A stretch of DNA of 64,000 nucleotides, taken from Actinomadura sp. DC4 (GTDB lineage: Bacteria > Actinomycetota > Actinomycetes > Streptosporangiales > Streptosporangiaceae). The translations under genes and the position numbers were made by a program. Positions 44,258-53,613 of the stretch are shown here, in pieces. How positions within the stretch are numbered: position 1 is the stretch's first letter; every line of letters starts with the position of its first letter. The stretch lies in contig NZ_JAUEQY010000005.1 in the NCBI RefSeq assembly GCF_030406325.1, positions 345,970 through 409,969 of the forward strand, read 5' to 3'. Under the pieces are notes generated by a model. The model saw only the letters and a list, made by a program, of their open reading frames with translations. It did not search any database and was not told where the DNA came from.

Positions 44258-45337
44258 ATGCAGAAGACGCTGACGGCGGCCGGGCTGGCCATGGTGATGC
44301 TGGGCGCCGGGGCCGTACCCGCCGTCGCCGCGAGCGCGTCACGCTGGCGCACCTCGTACATCAGCAAGGACACCGGCTACGACAACTTCGTTCTGGACTC
44401 CGTCGCCGCCGTCGGCAAGAACGACGCCTGGGCCGTCGGGTGGAGGGACCAGGGGGCGGCCACGAGTGGCGCGGTTCTGCACTGGAACGGCGCGAAGTGG
44501 AATGAGGTCAAGATCCCCGGGAGTACGGGATCCCTCCAGGTCGTCGGCGGCTCGTCACCGAGCAACGTCTGGGTCCTCGGCCTCACCGCCCAGGGCGCCG
44601 GCGCCGCGTGGCACTGGAACGGGAAGGCCTGGACCTCCGTCTCCACCGGCTACCGAGCCAGCGGCGTCGCGGTCCTGAGCGCGAACGAGGCCCTGGCCGT
44701 CGGGGGCGACGAGTCCGGCAAGGGCACCGGCCTGCACTGGGACGGCAAGAAGTGGCGTACGGTGCCGATGCCGCTCACCGCGTACCGGATCAGCGCCGTT
44801 TCCAAGAACGACGCGTGGGCGGTCGGTGAGAACACGAACAACCAGCCGTACGCCGCGCACTGGAACGGCGCGAAGTGGACGGCCGTAAAGCTGCCCACGG
44901 TGACGGTGCCCAGGGGCAGCAGCGGTTTCGCCAACTTCACCGATGTCACCGCGGTGTCGAAGAACAATGTGTGGGCGGCCGGCCGCTTCTACTCCATCGC
45001 GCCCGGCAAGCCCGGTCACAACCGCACCCTTCTCATGCACTGGAACGGCAAGAAGTGGAGTTCCGCCGTCGGTACGCACGAGACGTACGCCCTGAACATC
45101 ACCTCAGACGGCGCCGGCGGCATCTGGTACACGACCTTCTACAAGTCCTACGTCCACCGGACGAAGAGCGGGCGGGCCACGGCCAACGCGGCCCCGAGGC
45201 CGCCCGGCCGGAACGACATCGACATCCGCGACCTCGACCACGTACCCGGAGCCGGGAAGGTACTCGCGGTCGGCCAGGTCGAGCCCACCTCCGGCGACCA
45301 GTCCTGGGACGCCATCATCCAGCAGTACGACCACTGA
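44258..45337 (+). CDS. Secreted beta-propeller-like repeat protein
   Basis: 359 residues. Signal peptide ends near VPAVAASA. The mature protein has at least five repeats with WAVG and HWNGxKW signatures (AWAVGWRDQG...LHWNGAKWNEVKIPG; NVWVLGLT...WHWNGKAWTSV; ALAVGGDESGKGTGLHWDGKKWRTVPMP; AWAVGENT...AHWNGAKWTAVKLP; VWAAGRFY...MHWNGKKWSS). These form blades of about 50 residues, probably a wall- or sugar-binding propeller. AAGGGG precedes ATG 44258. Confidence 0.85.
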   Translation: MQKTLTAAGLAMVMLGAGAVPAVAASASRWRTSYISKDTGYDNFVLDSVAAVGKNDAWAVGWRDQGAATSGAVLHWNGAKWNEVKIPGSTGSLQVVGGSSPSNVWVLGLTAQGAGAAWHWNGKAWTSVSTGYRASGVAVLSANEALAVGGDESGKGTGLHWDGKKWRTVPMPLTAYRISAVSKNDAWAVGENTNNQPYAAHWNGAKWTAVKLPTVTVPRGSSGFANFTDVTAVSKNNVWAAGRFYSIAPGKPGHNRTLLMHWNGKKWSSAVGTHETYALNITSDGAGGIWYTTFYKSYVHRTKSGRATANAAPRPPGRNDIDIRDLDHVPGAGKVLAVGQVEPTSGDQSWDAIIQQYDH

Positions 45338-45379
45338 GAACCCGCGGCGGGGTGCCCTCGGGCACCCGTCGCGACTCAC

Positions 45380-45760
45380 TCAGCCGTGATGGGCGACCGG
45401 TTCGGATTCGGCGTCGAGCGCGTCGAGGACCGCGTCGCCGTTCGCCCGCGCCCACTCGGTCAGTATGTGAATCGGATCGATCAGCGTCGCGCCGAGCGGG
45501 GTGAGCTCGTACTCGACGCGGGGCGGCACCTCGGCATACGCGTGGCGGCGGACCAGCCCGTGCGACTCGAGCCGCCGGAGCGTCTGGGTGAGCACCTTGC
45601 GGGAGATGCCGCCGATCAGCTCGATCAGTTCGCCGTGGCGTACCGGGCCCTTGCTGAGGCCGTAGAGCACGACCGCCGTCCACTTGTCGGCGATCAGCTC
45701 GACCGTCAGACGCCCCGGGCAGTCGGCGAGAAAGGGATCGCCGGGACTGAAACCGCTCAT
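45380..45760 (-). CDS. HxlR family transcriptional regulator
   Basis: 126 residues. CPGRLTVELIADKWTAVVLYGLSKGPVRHGELIELIGGISRKVLTQTLRRLESHGLVRR is a typical HxlR domain with an early Cys that may sense electrophiles. ATG 45760 (MSGFSPGD) is preferred; an in-frame TTG at 45769 is possible. Divergent from a quinone-reductase-like gene, the usual target of such regulators. Confidence 0.92.
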   Translation of the reverse strand: MSGFSPGDPFLADCPGRLTVELIADKWTAVVLYGLSKGPVRHGELIELIGGISRKVLTQTLRRLESHGLVRRHAYAEVPPRVEYELTPLGATLIDPIHILTEWARANGDAVLDALDAESEPVAHHG

Positions 45761-45769
45761 GGCGCCCAA

Positions 45770-45802
45770 GGTACCTGCTGGTTCCTATCGGAAATCTAGC
45801 CT
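45770..45802 (+). promoter_or_regulatory. Candidate HxlR operator and -10 box of the quinone reductase gene
   Basis: GGTACC (45770-45775) and GGTTCC (45780-45785) lie 10 bases apart, on one face of the helix, followed by TTCC-TATC-GGAA and the -10-like TAGCCT (45797-45802). The placement between the divergent regulator and reductase starts suits an operator; the match is only moderate. Confidence 0.4.
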
Positions 45803-45835
45803 GGGTTCTCTCCCCCCTCCAAAGCCAGGAGAGTC

Positions 45836-46765
45836 ATGCGAGTCATCACCCAGCAGGCGCTCGGCGGTCCCGAGGTGCTCACCATCGTGGACGCGCCCGA
45901 GCCGCAGCCCCTCCCGACCGAGGTCCTCGTGCGCGTCAAGGCGATCGGGCTCAACCCGCTGGAGGCGCGCCTGCGCGCCGGCGAGTTTCCGCTGATCGGC
46001 AAGCCGCCGTTCGTCCTCGGCTGGGACATCAGCGGCGTGGTCGATGAGGCACCGCAGACGTGGCGGTTCCGGCCCGGCGACGAGGTGTTCGGGATGCCGC
46101 TGTTCCCGCGGGCGGCGAGTGCGTACGCCGAGGTCGTGTCCGCTCCGGCGTTGCACCTGGCGCGCAAGCCGGCATCGCTCTCACACGTCGAGGCTTCGGC
46201 GTTGCCGGTCGTCGGGCTGACGGCGTGGCAGGGCCTCGTCGACCTCGGCGGCGTGACCGCGGGCGACCGCGTCCTGGTCCACGGCGGTGGCGGTGGGGTC
46301 GGCCACGTCGCGATCCAGATCGCGAAGGCACTCGGCGCGTACGTGATCGTGACCGCCGGTGGAGGTAAGCGGGAGTTCGTCGAGGGGCTCGGCGCCGACG
46401 AAGTGATCGACTACTCGACGGCCGACTTCGCCGAGGCGATCCGCGACATCGACGTCGTGCTCGACACGATCGGCGGCGACACCGTCGAGCGATCGCTCGG
46501 AGTGCTCCGCCCAGGCGGGCACCTGGTGACGGCGGTGGCCGAGGAGGATTCGGAGCTCGCCGCCACGTTCGAGGCGGCCGGTATGTGCTTCAGCGGCATC
46601 GCGGTCGACCCGGATCCGGTCGCCCTGCAAGGTCTCGTCGAACTCGTCGAACAGGGCAGGCTCCGGGTCCACGTGCAGGAGACGTTCCCGTTCGAGCGCG
46701 TCGCCGACGCGCACCGGCTGCTCGACGCCGGTCACCTCCAGGGCAAGCTCGTCCTCACCGTCTGA
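45836..46765 (+). CDS. Zinc-independent quinone reductase-like NADP oxidoreductase (MDR family)
   Basis: 309 residues. Groups with NADPH:quinone oxidoreductases: PFVLGWDISGVVDE, the cofactor loop VLVHGGGGGVGHVAIQIAKALGA and the C-terminal FPFERVADAHRLLDAGHLQGKLVLTV. The zinc ligands of alcohol dehydrogenases are absent. It probably reduces quinones or reactive carbonyls in response to the divergent HxlR sensor. AGGAGAG precedes the ATG. Confidence 0.93.
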   Translation: MRVITQQALGGPEVLTIVDAPEPQPLPTEVLVRVKAIGLNPLEARLRAGEFPLIGKPPFVLGWDISGVVDEAPQTWRFRPGDEVFGMPLFPRAASAYAEVVSAPALHLARKPASLSHVEASALPVVGLTAWQGLVDLGGVTAGDRVLVHGGGGGVGHVAIQIAKALGAYVIVTAGGGKREFVEGLGADEVIDYSTADFAEAIRDIDVVLDTIGGDTVERSLGVLRPGGHLVTAVAEEDSELAATFEAAGMCFSGIAVDPDPVALQGLVELVEQGRLRVHVQETFPFERVADAHRLLDAGHLQGKLVLTV

Positions 46766-46872
46766 TCCCGTTCGCGACGTCGCCACGATGACCACCGCTG
46801 GCCAGCGCCTTCTCCCACAAACCTCGCAAAACATGACACCTTCCAAAGAGCAACAGCGACTCAGGAGGGCAT

Positions 46873-48885
46873 GTGCGCCTGCAACGCGCGTTCTCGATCT
46901 TTGTCGTGGCGACGGTCGTGGGCTCCGCCCTACCCGCTGACGCCGCGGCCGCGTCGACCTCGCACGCCACCGGGCCTCGCCCGGCCCGCGGATGCGACCC
47001 GATCGCCGGGACCGGATGCCTGCTGCCCTTCCCGAACGACTGGTACACGACCCGCGCCCACACGCCGACGGGCCGGCGGCTCGCCCTCACCGGCGAGATG
47101 ACGCCCAAGAACGCGGCGGGCAAGGCCATCTACCCGGCCGCGTGGAACATCTCCGACGGCTTCTCGCCGGGGTCGATGCTCCTCGCCCAGGTGCCGGGCC
47201 TGGACCTCGCCAAGACCGGGGCCGCGCCGGTCACCGATGTCGGAAGGTCCCTCGACCGAGACGCCCCGATCGTCATCGTGGACACCCGGACCGGTGAGCG
47301 CTGGCCGTACTGGGCGGAGCTCGACGCGAACGCCACCGACCCGGCGCGGCAGGCCCTGATCGTCCGGCCGGCGAAGAACTTCCTGGAGGGCCACCACTAC
47401 GCCGTCGCCCTCCGCGACCTCAAGAACTCCTCCGGCGCCCGGATCGCGGCGCCCGCGACGTTCACTCGCCTCGCGGGGGTCAAGCTCAGCCGCCGGGATC
47501 CGCTCGCCGCACGCCAGGACGCGCTCCGCGGCACCCTCACGGACCTCGGCCGAGCGGGGGTGGGCGGCAGGGGCCTCTACCTGGCCTGGGACTTCACCGT
47601 CGCCAGCGAGCAGGGCATCGCCGGGCAGGTGCTGGACATGCGTGACGACGCGCTCCGCGGCCTGCACGGGCGGTCGCCCGACTTCACGGTCACCTCGGTC
47701 ACCGACTTCACCCCCGAGCAGGATGCCAACGTCGCACGCGAGGTCAAGGGCGAGTTCCTCGTGCCGAACTACCTCGACCAGCCCGGAGGCCCGCCCGGTT
47801 CCCGGCTCAACCGTGACGCGCACGGCGATCCGGTGCGCTTCGGCGACGACGTTCACGCACAGTTCCAGTGCGAGATCCCGCGGGCCGCGTTCACCAGGCC
47901 CGCGCAGCCGTCCGTGTACGGGCACGGCCTGCTCGGCAGCATCTCCGAGGTCCACGCGGCCAACGTCCGCGCGATGGCCGGCGAACACGACTTCACCTTC
48001 TGCGCCACCGCCTGGATCGGCATGGCCGCAGAGGACATCGCGAACGTCGCCGGGGTGTTCGGCGACTTCTCCCACTTCGACACCGTGGTCGACCGCCTCC
48101 AGCAGAGCCTGGTCGACTTCGTGTTCCTCGGCCGTACGATGATCACCAAGAATGGGCTGGCGAGTGACAAGGCGTTCCAGGACGACAAGGGCCACTCCCT
48201 GATCGACCCCCGCGCCGACCTGGTCTACGACGGCAACAGCCAGGGCTCCATCGCGGGCGGCGCCGCCGTCGCCGTCTCCCCCGACGTGCGCTTCGGCGTA
48301 CTCGGCGTCGCCGGCATGAACTACAGCACGCTGCTCAACCGCAGCGTCGACTTCGCGCCCTTCGAGCAGGTGATGAACGCCTATTATCCGGACAAGCTCG
48401 ACCAGCAGATCTGCTTCGCACTGCAGCAGATCCTGTGGGACCGGGCCGAGACCGACGGGTACGCCCAGCACCTCGGTGGCGACCCGCTGCCGGGCTCGCC
48501 CCGCCACCGCATCCTCACGCAGGTGGCGTTCGGCGACCACCAGGTGTCGAACGTCACCGCCGAGGTCGAGGCCCGGACGATGGGCGCACGCGTCCACCAG
48601 CCGGCGATCGCGCCGGGTCGCAACCCCGATGTCGTCCCGTACTGGGGCATCAAGGCTCTGCCGTACGGCGCCTACGCGGGTTCGGCGATGGTCGTGTGGG
48701 ACAGCGGTACGCCTGCCCCTCCGGTGACCAACACCCCGCCGGCCGGTGAGCAGTACGGCATCGACCCGCACGAGGATCCCCGGGCCGACGCCACGGCGCG
48801 GGCGCAGAAGGCGCGGTTCCTCAGGGACGGTGTGGTCGTCGACGTCTGCGGCGGCCGCCCCTGTACGGAACCGCACGCGCAATAG
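46873..48885 (+). CDS. Large secreted protein with alpha/beta-hydrolase features
   Basis: 670 residues. A signal peptide (FSIFVVATVVGSALPADAAAA) precedes a conserved opening CDPIAGTGCLLPFPNDWYTT and, at about 455-463, DGNSQGSIAGGAA, which has the G-x-S-x-G shape of a lipase/esterase nucleophile elbow (here GNSQG). A late GDHQVSNVTAE could hold the catalytic Asp/His. Cys residues are paired early and late (VDVCGGRPC). I cannot assign a substrate; an extracellular esterase is plausible. GTG 46873 follows AGGAGG. Confidence 0.8.
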   Translation: MRLQRAFSIFVVATVVGSALPADAAAASTSHATGPRPARGCDPIAGTGCLLPFPNDWYTTRAHTPTGRRLALTGEMTPKNAAGKAIYPAAWNISDGFSPGSMLLAQVPGLDLAKTGAAPVTDVGRSLDRDAPIVIVDTRTGERWPYWAELDANATDPARQALIVRPAKNFLEGHHYAVALRDLKNSSGARIAAPATFTRLAGVKLSRRDPLAARQDALRGTLTDLGRAGVGGRGLYLAWDFTVASEQGIAGQVLDMRDDALRGLHGRSPDFTVTSVTDFTPEQDANVAREVKGEFLVPNYLDQPGGPPGSRLNRDAHGDPVRFGDDVHAQFQCEIPRAAFTRPAQPSVYGHGLLGSISEVHAANVRAMAGEHDFTFCATAWIGMAAEDIANVAGVFGDFSHFDTVVDRLQQSLVDFVFLGRTMITKNGLASDKAFQDDKGHSLIDPRADLVYDGNSQGSIAGGAAVAVSPDVRFGVLGVAGMNYSTLLNRSVDFAPFEQVMNAYYPDKLDQQICFALQQILWDRAETDGYAQHLGGDPLPGSPRHRILTQVAFGDHQVSNVTAEVEARTMGARVHQPAIAPGRNPDVVPYWGIKALPYGAYAGSAMVVWDSGTPAPPVTNTPPAGEQYGIDPHEDPRADATARAQKARFLRDGVVVDVCGGRPCTEPHAQ

Positions 48886-48933
48886 CCGATCGAGCGCCTA
48901 CCGGAGGCATTATGGTCGGCGTAAGGAGGGGCA

Positions 48934-49671
48934 ATGCCGACCCGAGACGATGAACGAGCCACGCGGCGGCCGGTCGTGCTCGCGATTCCCGGCACAATGT
49001 GCGCGCCCGCCGTGTTCGGTCCGCTGGCGCAACGGCTGGCCGAGCAGGTCGAACTCGACGCGGTGTCCTGGATGACCGACCCCGGCCCGTGGGACCTCGG
49101 CGCGGTCGCCGACCGGCTCGCCGCGCGCATCACGCGGCGGCACGGCGCCCCGGTCCTGGTCATCGGACATTCCACCGGCGGTGCCATCGCCCTGCGCTTG
49201 GCGGCCGAACACGCCGGACTGGTGGCCGGCCTGCTGCTGGTCGACACCGGAGCCCACATGCGCGGCCACGGAGATGTGGACGCCATCCTGACCGCGCTGG
49301 CCACCGATTGGGGTCCGCGGTTGCACGCCAGAGTGCTGGACCGGTCGTTCGCCAAGGCGCCGGACCCGGCCTTCCGCGACGAATTGCTCGAGTACGCGGC
49401 CACGGTGCCGGCCCAGGCGGCGCTGGACGCGTTGCGCAGTCAGCGGGACCTGGATCTGACTCCGGGACTGGCCATGCTGGACTGCCCGGTCACCGTGCTG
49501 CACGGCCTCCACGACCCGACCAGAACACCGGACCAGGCACGAGAACTGGCCGCAGCCATCCCGGACGCACGGCTACGCCTGCTGGACACCGGACACACCC
49601 CGGTTTACGAGGACCCGGACGGAGTGGCCACCGAACTCCTCGCACTCCTCGCACGGGTGAAGTCGAACTGA
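48934..49671 (+). CDS. Alpha/beta hydrolase
   Basis: 245 residues. VVLAIPGTMCAPAVFGPLA gives the oxyanion-hole start, LVIGHSTGGAIALRLA the nucleophile elbow (GHSTG), HGLHDPTRTPDQA the Asp loop and DTGHTPVYEDPDG the catalytic His. Soluble, no signal. Substrate unknown. TAAGGAGGGG sits just before the ATG. Confidence 0.93.
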   Translation: MPTRDDERATRRPVVLAIPGTMCAPAVFGPLAQRLAEQVELDAVSWMTDPGPWDLGAVADRLAARITRRHGAPVLVIGHSTGGAIALRLAAEHAGLVAGLLLVDTGAHMRGHGDVDAILTALATDWGPRLHARVLDRSFAKAPDPAFRDELLEYAATVPAQAALDALRSQRDLDLTPGLAMLDCPVTVLHGLHDPTRTPDQARELAAAIPDARLRLLDTGHTPVYEDPDGVATELLALLARVKSN

Positions 49672-49825
49672 GTCGACGGCGTACCCGACCGCACTTACTA
49701 GTGTGCTGAGCCGCGACCAGGCTTTCCACCTCGATCACCCGCCCGGCTCCGCCCGTGAGCGCAGCCATCCCGGAGCCTGAGGCCCCCGCCGGAGGCGTCG
49801 TCTATGCCGGAGGGTTGACCTCATC

Positions 49826-50371
49826 GTGCCGTCCCCCTGGGACCATCGCCAGGTGTTCGACTTCGGGATCGCCGGCTACAGACCGGCCTGGCTGAACGGC
49901 CGTTCGGCTGTCACTGCTGCTCATGGGCGACGACTGGCCATGCTCAAAGGACGGAGACTGACCCAGGCCTTCCTGGTCTGGGATGTCGAGGACGATGCGT
50001 GGTTCTCCGACGGGTTGATCCTGCTGGATTTCGAGGGCGAGCAAGTCGAAATCGTGCACCAGAAGTTCGACGAACTCTCGATCACCTGGAACACCGTCGA
50101 TCCGACTCAGCCGCTGGACTGGGCCGGGCAAGGACTCCGGCTGGCATGGCGACAGGGTGTGCCTGGCGAGCTGGCGGCGCTGAGCGGGCAGCGACTACGA
50201 GCCGTGGAGCTTCTCGAATGGGCCAGCGAGGACATGGCAGGAGGGATGGTGGCTGTCACCTTCACCTTCCCGGACGACCAGGTCACGATCTACAACGCCC
50301 TCGACGAGAACGGCATGGACTTCGGGCTCCCCGATCGCCAGTACACGCGTCACATGCTCGATGAGTGTTAG
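49826..50371 (+). CDS. Hypothetical protein
   Basis: 181 residues, no recognised family, no signal. The sequence alternates short strands (AFLVWDVEDDAWFSDGLILLDFEGEQVEIVHQKFDELSITWNTVD; MVAVTFTFPDDQVTIYNALDENGMDF) and looks like a small alpha/beta or immunity-like protein, but that is only an impression. GTG start with CCGGAGG 14 bases upstream. Confidence 0.7.
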   Translation: MPSPWDHRQVFDFGIAGYRPAWLNGRSAVTAAHGRRLAMLKGRRLTQAFLVWDVEDDAWFSDGLILLDFEGEQVEIVHQKFDELSITWNTVDPTQPLDWAGQGLRLAWRQGVPGELAALSGQRLRAVELLEWASEDMAGGMVAVTFTFPDDQVTIYNALDENGMDFGLPDRQYTRHMLDEC

Positions 50372-50548
50372 CCGGCCCGATCGGAGGGACCGGCGCTCAC
50401 GCCGCACGCGCGGCAGGAGCGCGACAAGGAGATCGCCTCCACGCTCGGGAAGATTCTCGATGGGCGAGCCCGCGGCGCCCGCGATATTGGGGTGCGGTCG
50501 CGGTGTCCGGCCGGAGATGATGGGATCGCTCGACCTCGGGAGAGAACG

Positions 50549-51574
50549 GTGCCGGCAATCGACGTTCGGGTCACGCGGGCCGTGGAGGTGGCGCGTGACG
50601 TCACAGACCCGGAGGAGTACGACGCCGTCTGGCAGATCCTCGGGCAGGTCGCGGAGGACGGCGCAGCGTCGCTGCGGTACGGCGTCGGGCTGCTCGACTC
50701 ACCCGATCCGGTGACCCGCTCGGTCGGCTGCGACCTCCTGGGCTGCGCCTGTGACCGACACGAGTCCGTACGCGACGAGGCCGTGTCCGCGTTGCTGGGC
50801 CTGGCGCCGGCCGAGACCGATGCCGACGTCGCCTGGTCCCTGGCCTGCGCCCTCGGCCGTACGGCCGACGAACGGGCGATCCCGGTCCTGGTGAGGCTGG
50901 CCGGGCACCCCCGCGCGGACGTTCGCTGCCAGGTGGCGCAGGCGCTGCCCCCCGTGGCCACCGGTGACTTCGACGGCATCGAGGTCGGCGTGCTGGTACG
51001 CCTGACCGGCGACCCGGACGCCGATGTGCGCGACTGGGCGACGTTCGGCCTGGGTACCCAGCTGGCCGTCGACACCCCGGCCGTGCGCGCCGCCCTGTGG
51101 GCGCGCATCCGCGACGACAGCGACGACGGCGACGACGTACGCGAGGAGGCGGTCTTCGGGCTGGCCAGGCGGGGTGACCCCAGGGCCACGGCTCCGCTCA
51201 TCGAGCTGCTAGACGCGGAGGAGGGCGTCCGCTCCTGGGGCCTGGACGCCGCCGCGTGCCTGCGCGACCCGGCGCTGGTGCCCCACCTGTCGGCCTACGA
51301 CCCCGCCAGCACTGCGGTCGCCACCGCCCTGCGCGAGTGCGACCCGGCGGCGAGGACCGAACGCGACGACTTCGCGACCGCGCTGCTCGACGCCGTCCAC
51401 CAGGCGGTCCCGGCGGCGGACTTCGCACTGTTCGCCACCCGCTTCGAACCGGGCCTCACCCTGGAGCTGAACCAGGCCGGCCGTACGCTCTCCTGGTCCG
51501 TGGACGCCATCATGGACGCGACCGGAGGCGGCCTCGACGAGGCGGCACGGACCGTCACGCGTCATTGTGGCTGA
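50549..51574 (+). CDS. HEAT-repeat protein (PBS lyase-like)
   Basis: 341 residues built of HEAT/PBS-lyase repeats of about 30 residues, for example PVTRSVGCDLLGCACDRHESVRDEAVSALLGL, AWSLACALGRTADERAIPVLVRLAGHPRADVRCQVAQAL and VREEAVFGLARRGDPRATAPLIELL, then a C-terminal ATALLDAVHQAVPAADFALFATRFEPGL domain. It probably binds proteins. I chose GTG 50549 (VPAIDVRV) with GGGAGAG upstream; the open frame reaches 50492 without protein-like content. Confidence 0.85.
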   Translation: MPAIDVRVTRAVEVARDVTDPEEYDAVWQILGQVAEDGAASLRYGVGLLDSPDPVTRSVGCDLLGCACDRHESVRDEAVSALLGLAPAETDADVAWSLACALGRTADERAIPVLVRLAGHPRADVRCQVAQALPPVATGDFDGIEVGVLVRLTGDPDADVRDWATFGLGTQLAVDTPAVRAALWARIRDDSDDGDDVREEAVFGLARRGDPRATAPLIELLDAEEGVRSWGLDAAACLRDPALVPHLSAYDPASTAVATALRECDPAARTERDDFATALLDAVHQAVPAADFALFATRFEPGLTLELNQAGRTLSWSVDAIMDATGGGLDEAARTVTRHCG

Positions 51575-51810
51575 GCACCCGGATGTCCCACAGCGCCGCG
51601 GCCTCGTCGAAGATCGCCGTGTTCACGCAGCCGAGACTACTGATGCGATCGCCCCGCCTGAGGGACACACCACGGCCACGCGTCCGGCTCTCGAGGCCGG
51701 CCACCGCATCCGGGTCGAGTGTGCTCCTGACCTGCGGTCCGGCGGTCTTACGCGGCGCCTGTTGCGGCTGGGTCGTTCCGTGCACATTTCCGCGCTGTTG
51801 ATCGCGCCTC

Positions 51811-51816
51811 TAAGGT
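51811..51816 (+). promoter_or_regulatory. -10 box for a leaderless transcript
   Basis: TAAGGT fits TANNNT and ends 6 bases before ATG 51823, which has no ribosome site. Transcription would start at the A of the start codon. Confidence 0.5.
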
Positions 51817-51822
51817 GGACCG

Positions 51823-52257
51823 ATGGCGTCGGTCAAGCAGGTCCAAGTCACTTTCGACTGCGCAGAACCCGAGCGGGTCGCTCGTTTCTGGTGCGAAGTG
51901 CTGGGGTACGTCGTACCGCCGCCGCCGGAGGGGTTTGCCACTTGGGACGATTTCGACCGCGCGCTGCCGCCGGAGAGACAGGGTTCGGCGTTCGCATGCA
52001 TTGATCCCTCAGGTGTGGGCCCGCGACTGTTCTTCCAGCGCGTCCCCGAAGGCAAGGTCGTCAAGAACCGGCTGCACCTTGACGTGCGGGTCGGCACCGG
52101 GCTCGTGGGCGAAGAGCGCCTGGCCGCACTTGAGGCCGAATGCACACGACTGGTCGCACTCGGCGCGGTACGCGTGCGACTGCTGCTTGCCGATGGCGTC
52201 AACGAGTCGTGCCTCGTGATGCAGGACATCGAGGGCAACGAGTTCGACCTCGACTGA
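51823..52257 (+). CDS. VOC family (glyoxalase/bleomycin-resistance-like) protein
   Basis: 144 residues. Paired beta-alpha-beta-beta-beta modules: VQVTFDCAEPERVARFWCEVLGYVV and RLHLDVRVGTG...LVALGAVRVRLLLADGVNESCLVMQDIEGNEFDL. The ending D-x-E-G-N-E-F holds the usual metal Glu. Family members bind or modify small molecules; no substrate can be given. Confidence 0.9.
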   Translation: MASVKQVQVTFDCAEPERVARFWCEVLGYVVPPPPEGFATWDDFDRALPPERQGSAFACIDPSGVGPRLFFQRVPEGKVVKNRLHLDVRVGTGLVGEERLAALEAECTRLVALGAVRVRLLLADGVNESCLVMQDIEGNEFDLD

Positions 52258-52411
52258 GCGACCGCGAACGTGTCCTCCAACGTAAGGCGGGCTGCGACAC
52301 AAACGCGCACGCGCCGGCGCAACCAGCAGGTCGATCGCACAGGCGAACCCGAACGTCTATGAGTAGGCGGAGATGCGGGTGGCCGAAGCAGGCTTCCTCG
52401 GTACCGCACAG

Positions 52412-52849
52412 TTAGACGGGTTCCCACCGCCACCCGTTGTTGTCCTCACACCTGATCTTCTCGCCGTTGCCTGCGACACCGCGGACACCATGATCAGAAT
52501 TGCGACAGAACTCTCCCGGCTCGTAACACTTCCCGGAGTTGGTCAGGGGATGGCAGGTTGATCGCGGTGGGGGAGCAGCCTTCGACGGCGCTACGTGACG
52601 GTGCTTATGGCGGCGGGTGTGCGCGGGGGAAGGAGTCACCGCGGCGCGATGGTGGTGGGTGCGTGCGGGAGAAGGAGTCGCGGCAGCGCCGAACAAAGGA
52701 GAGGACACCGCGGCGGCGGGCGGTGGTGACGCTACTTGGCTCGTCGATGTACCCGACGAGGAGCAGGCGTTGCCTACGGCGCCGATAATGATCAGCATGA
52801 GAATGCCCAGACAGCCACACCCAGCCGCCTGCTGTTTGGTCTGTGACAC
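52412..52849 (-). CDS. Membrane-anchored protein with Cys-rich C-terminal domain
   Basis: 145 residues. Helix AGCGCLGILMLIIIGAVGNACSSS near the N-terminus, a Ser/Ala/Pro/His/Arg linker, then a small domain CHPLTNSGKCYEPGEFCRNSDHGVRGVAGNGEKIRCEDNNGWRWEPV with four Cys. This end is widespread in actinomycete surface and phage-related proteins; function unknown. GTG 52849 is preceded by GGGGGAG. Confidence 0.85.
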   Translation of the reverse strand: MSQTKQQAAGCGCLGILMLIIIGAVGNACSSSGTSTSQVASPPPAAAVSSPLFGAAATPSPARTHHHRAAVTPSPAHTRRHKHRHVAPSKAAPPPRSTCHPLTNSGKCYEPGEFCRNSDHGVRGVAGNGEKIRCEDNNGWRWEPV

Positions 52850-53404
52850 TGAACTCCCCCATTCTCCCCACGCTCCTATATGACGCGTATCCACCCATAG
52901 CGGATGACTGTGCCCAGATAACTGTTGGCGTATAACACAGAGCAGAGGCGCTTACCTAGGGGCCGCATCAAGCTCCGTTTGCCCTGTTGAGGTTGTGTCC
53001 ACGAATGTGGTGTATAAGTTCCCGCTGGTGACAGGCGTGTCGTCATGAGACGGCCTCCGCGTAGATCCTTCGAAGTCGACCAAGACAAGAAAATGGAAGC
53101 GCTGCCCACGCTGGTGAGCTCCTCGCTGCGTGCTACCGCAGTCGATCGGAGAGGCGTGGAGCGTGGTGCCAGGCGAAAGGCCATGGTTGCTTCGTCGGGC
53201 GTGCCCGAGTACTGCGGCGCAGGTTCTCTTGGAGCCAGGAGACGGATCGTGGTACTGCTCGGCAGGCGAAGGCAAGGACTCAGGACCCGCGTCCGACGGC
53301 GACTATGTAAGGCGGGGGCGGCATACCCCAGAAACGAATAATGGCTCGGCCGAGATAACCTTCTGGCCTGAGCCTACGAAATGCTGCCCCGCGAACAGCA
53401 ACCC
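52850..53404. other. Gene-poor interval of about 550 bases
   Basis: No convincing gene. Several short open frames exist but none resembles a family or has a good start site. It lies just before the first tRNA-Gly scar and is probably degraded mobile-element DNA. Confidence 0.4.
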
Positions 53405-53613
53405 GTGAGGGGCGGAGCCCCTCACACCGGGGGGTTCCGGGAGGTCGCCCCCTGGGCAGATACAGAGCGGGTGACGGGAATCGAACCCGCACTACCAGCT
53501 TGGAAATCATATGGATACCGGCCCTCGGCGCCGCTGACCTGGGTTTCCGATAGCTCGCGAGTGACCGCTATTGACCCCCGTTCACTCGGGCTAGTTGCAC
53601 GCTAATTGCACAC
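53405..53613 (-). repeat. tRNA-Gly(CCC) 3'-end scar A (attachment-site remnant)
   Basis: On the minus strand the sequence runs from period-11 TTGCAC repeats (53595-53600, 53606-53611) through GTGAACGGGGGTCAATAGCG to the tRNA 3' part at 53465-53506: TTTCCAAGCTGGTAGTGC then GGGTTCGATTCCCGTCACCC. Downstream is a GC hairpin shared with scar B. The anticodon loop carries a T where scars B and C have C. The 5' half of the tRNA is absent, so it is not a working tRNA. Confidence 0.8.

Noticed and set aside
46930..48882. 650-codon minus-strand open frame opposite the 670-residue secreted protein
   Set aside because: Composition (Arg/Val/Asp/Gly runs) is that of an antisense shadow; the plus-strand frame has a signal peptide and ribosome site.
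51555..51785. 76-codon minus-strand frame overlapping the HEAT-repeat gene end
   Set aside because: No recognised motif, overlaps a confident gene; may be a remnant but cannot be supported.
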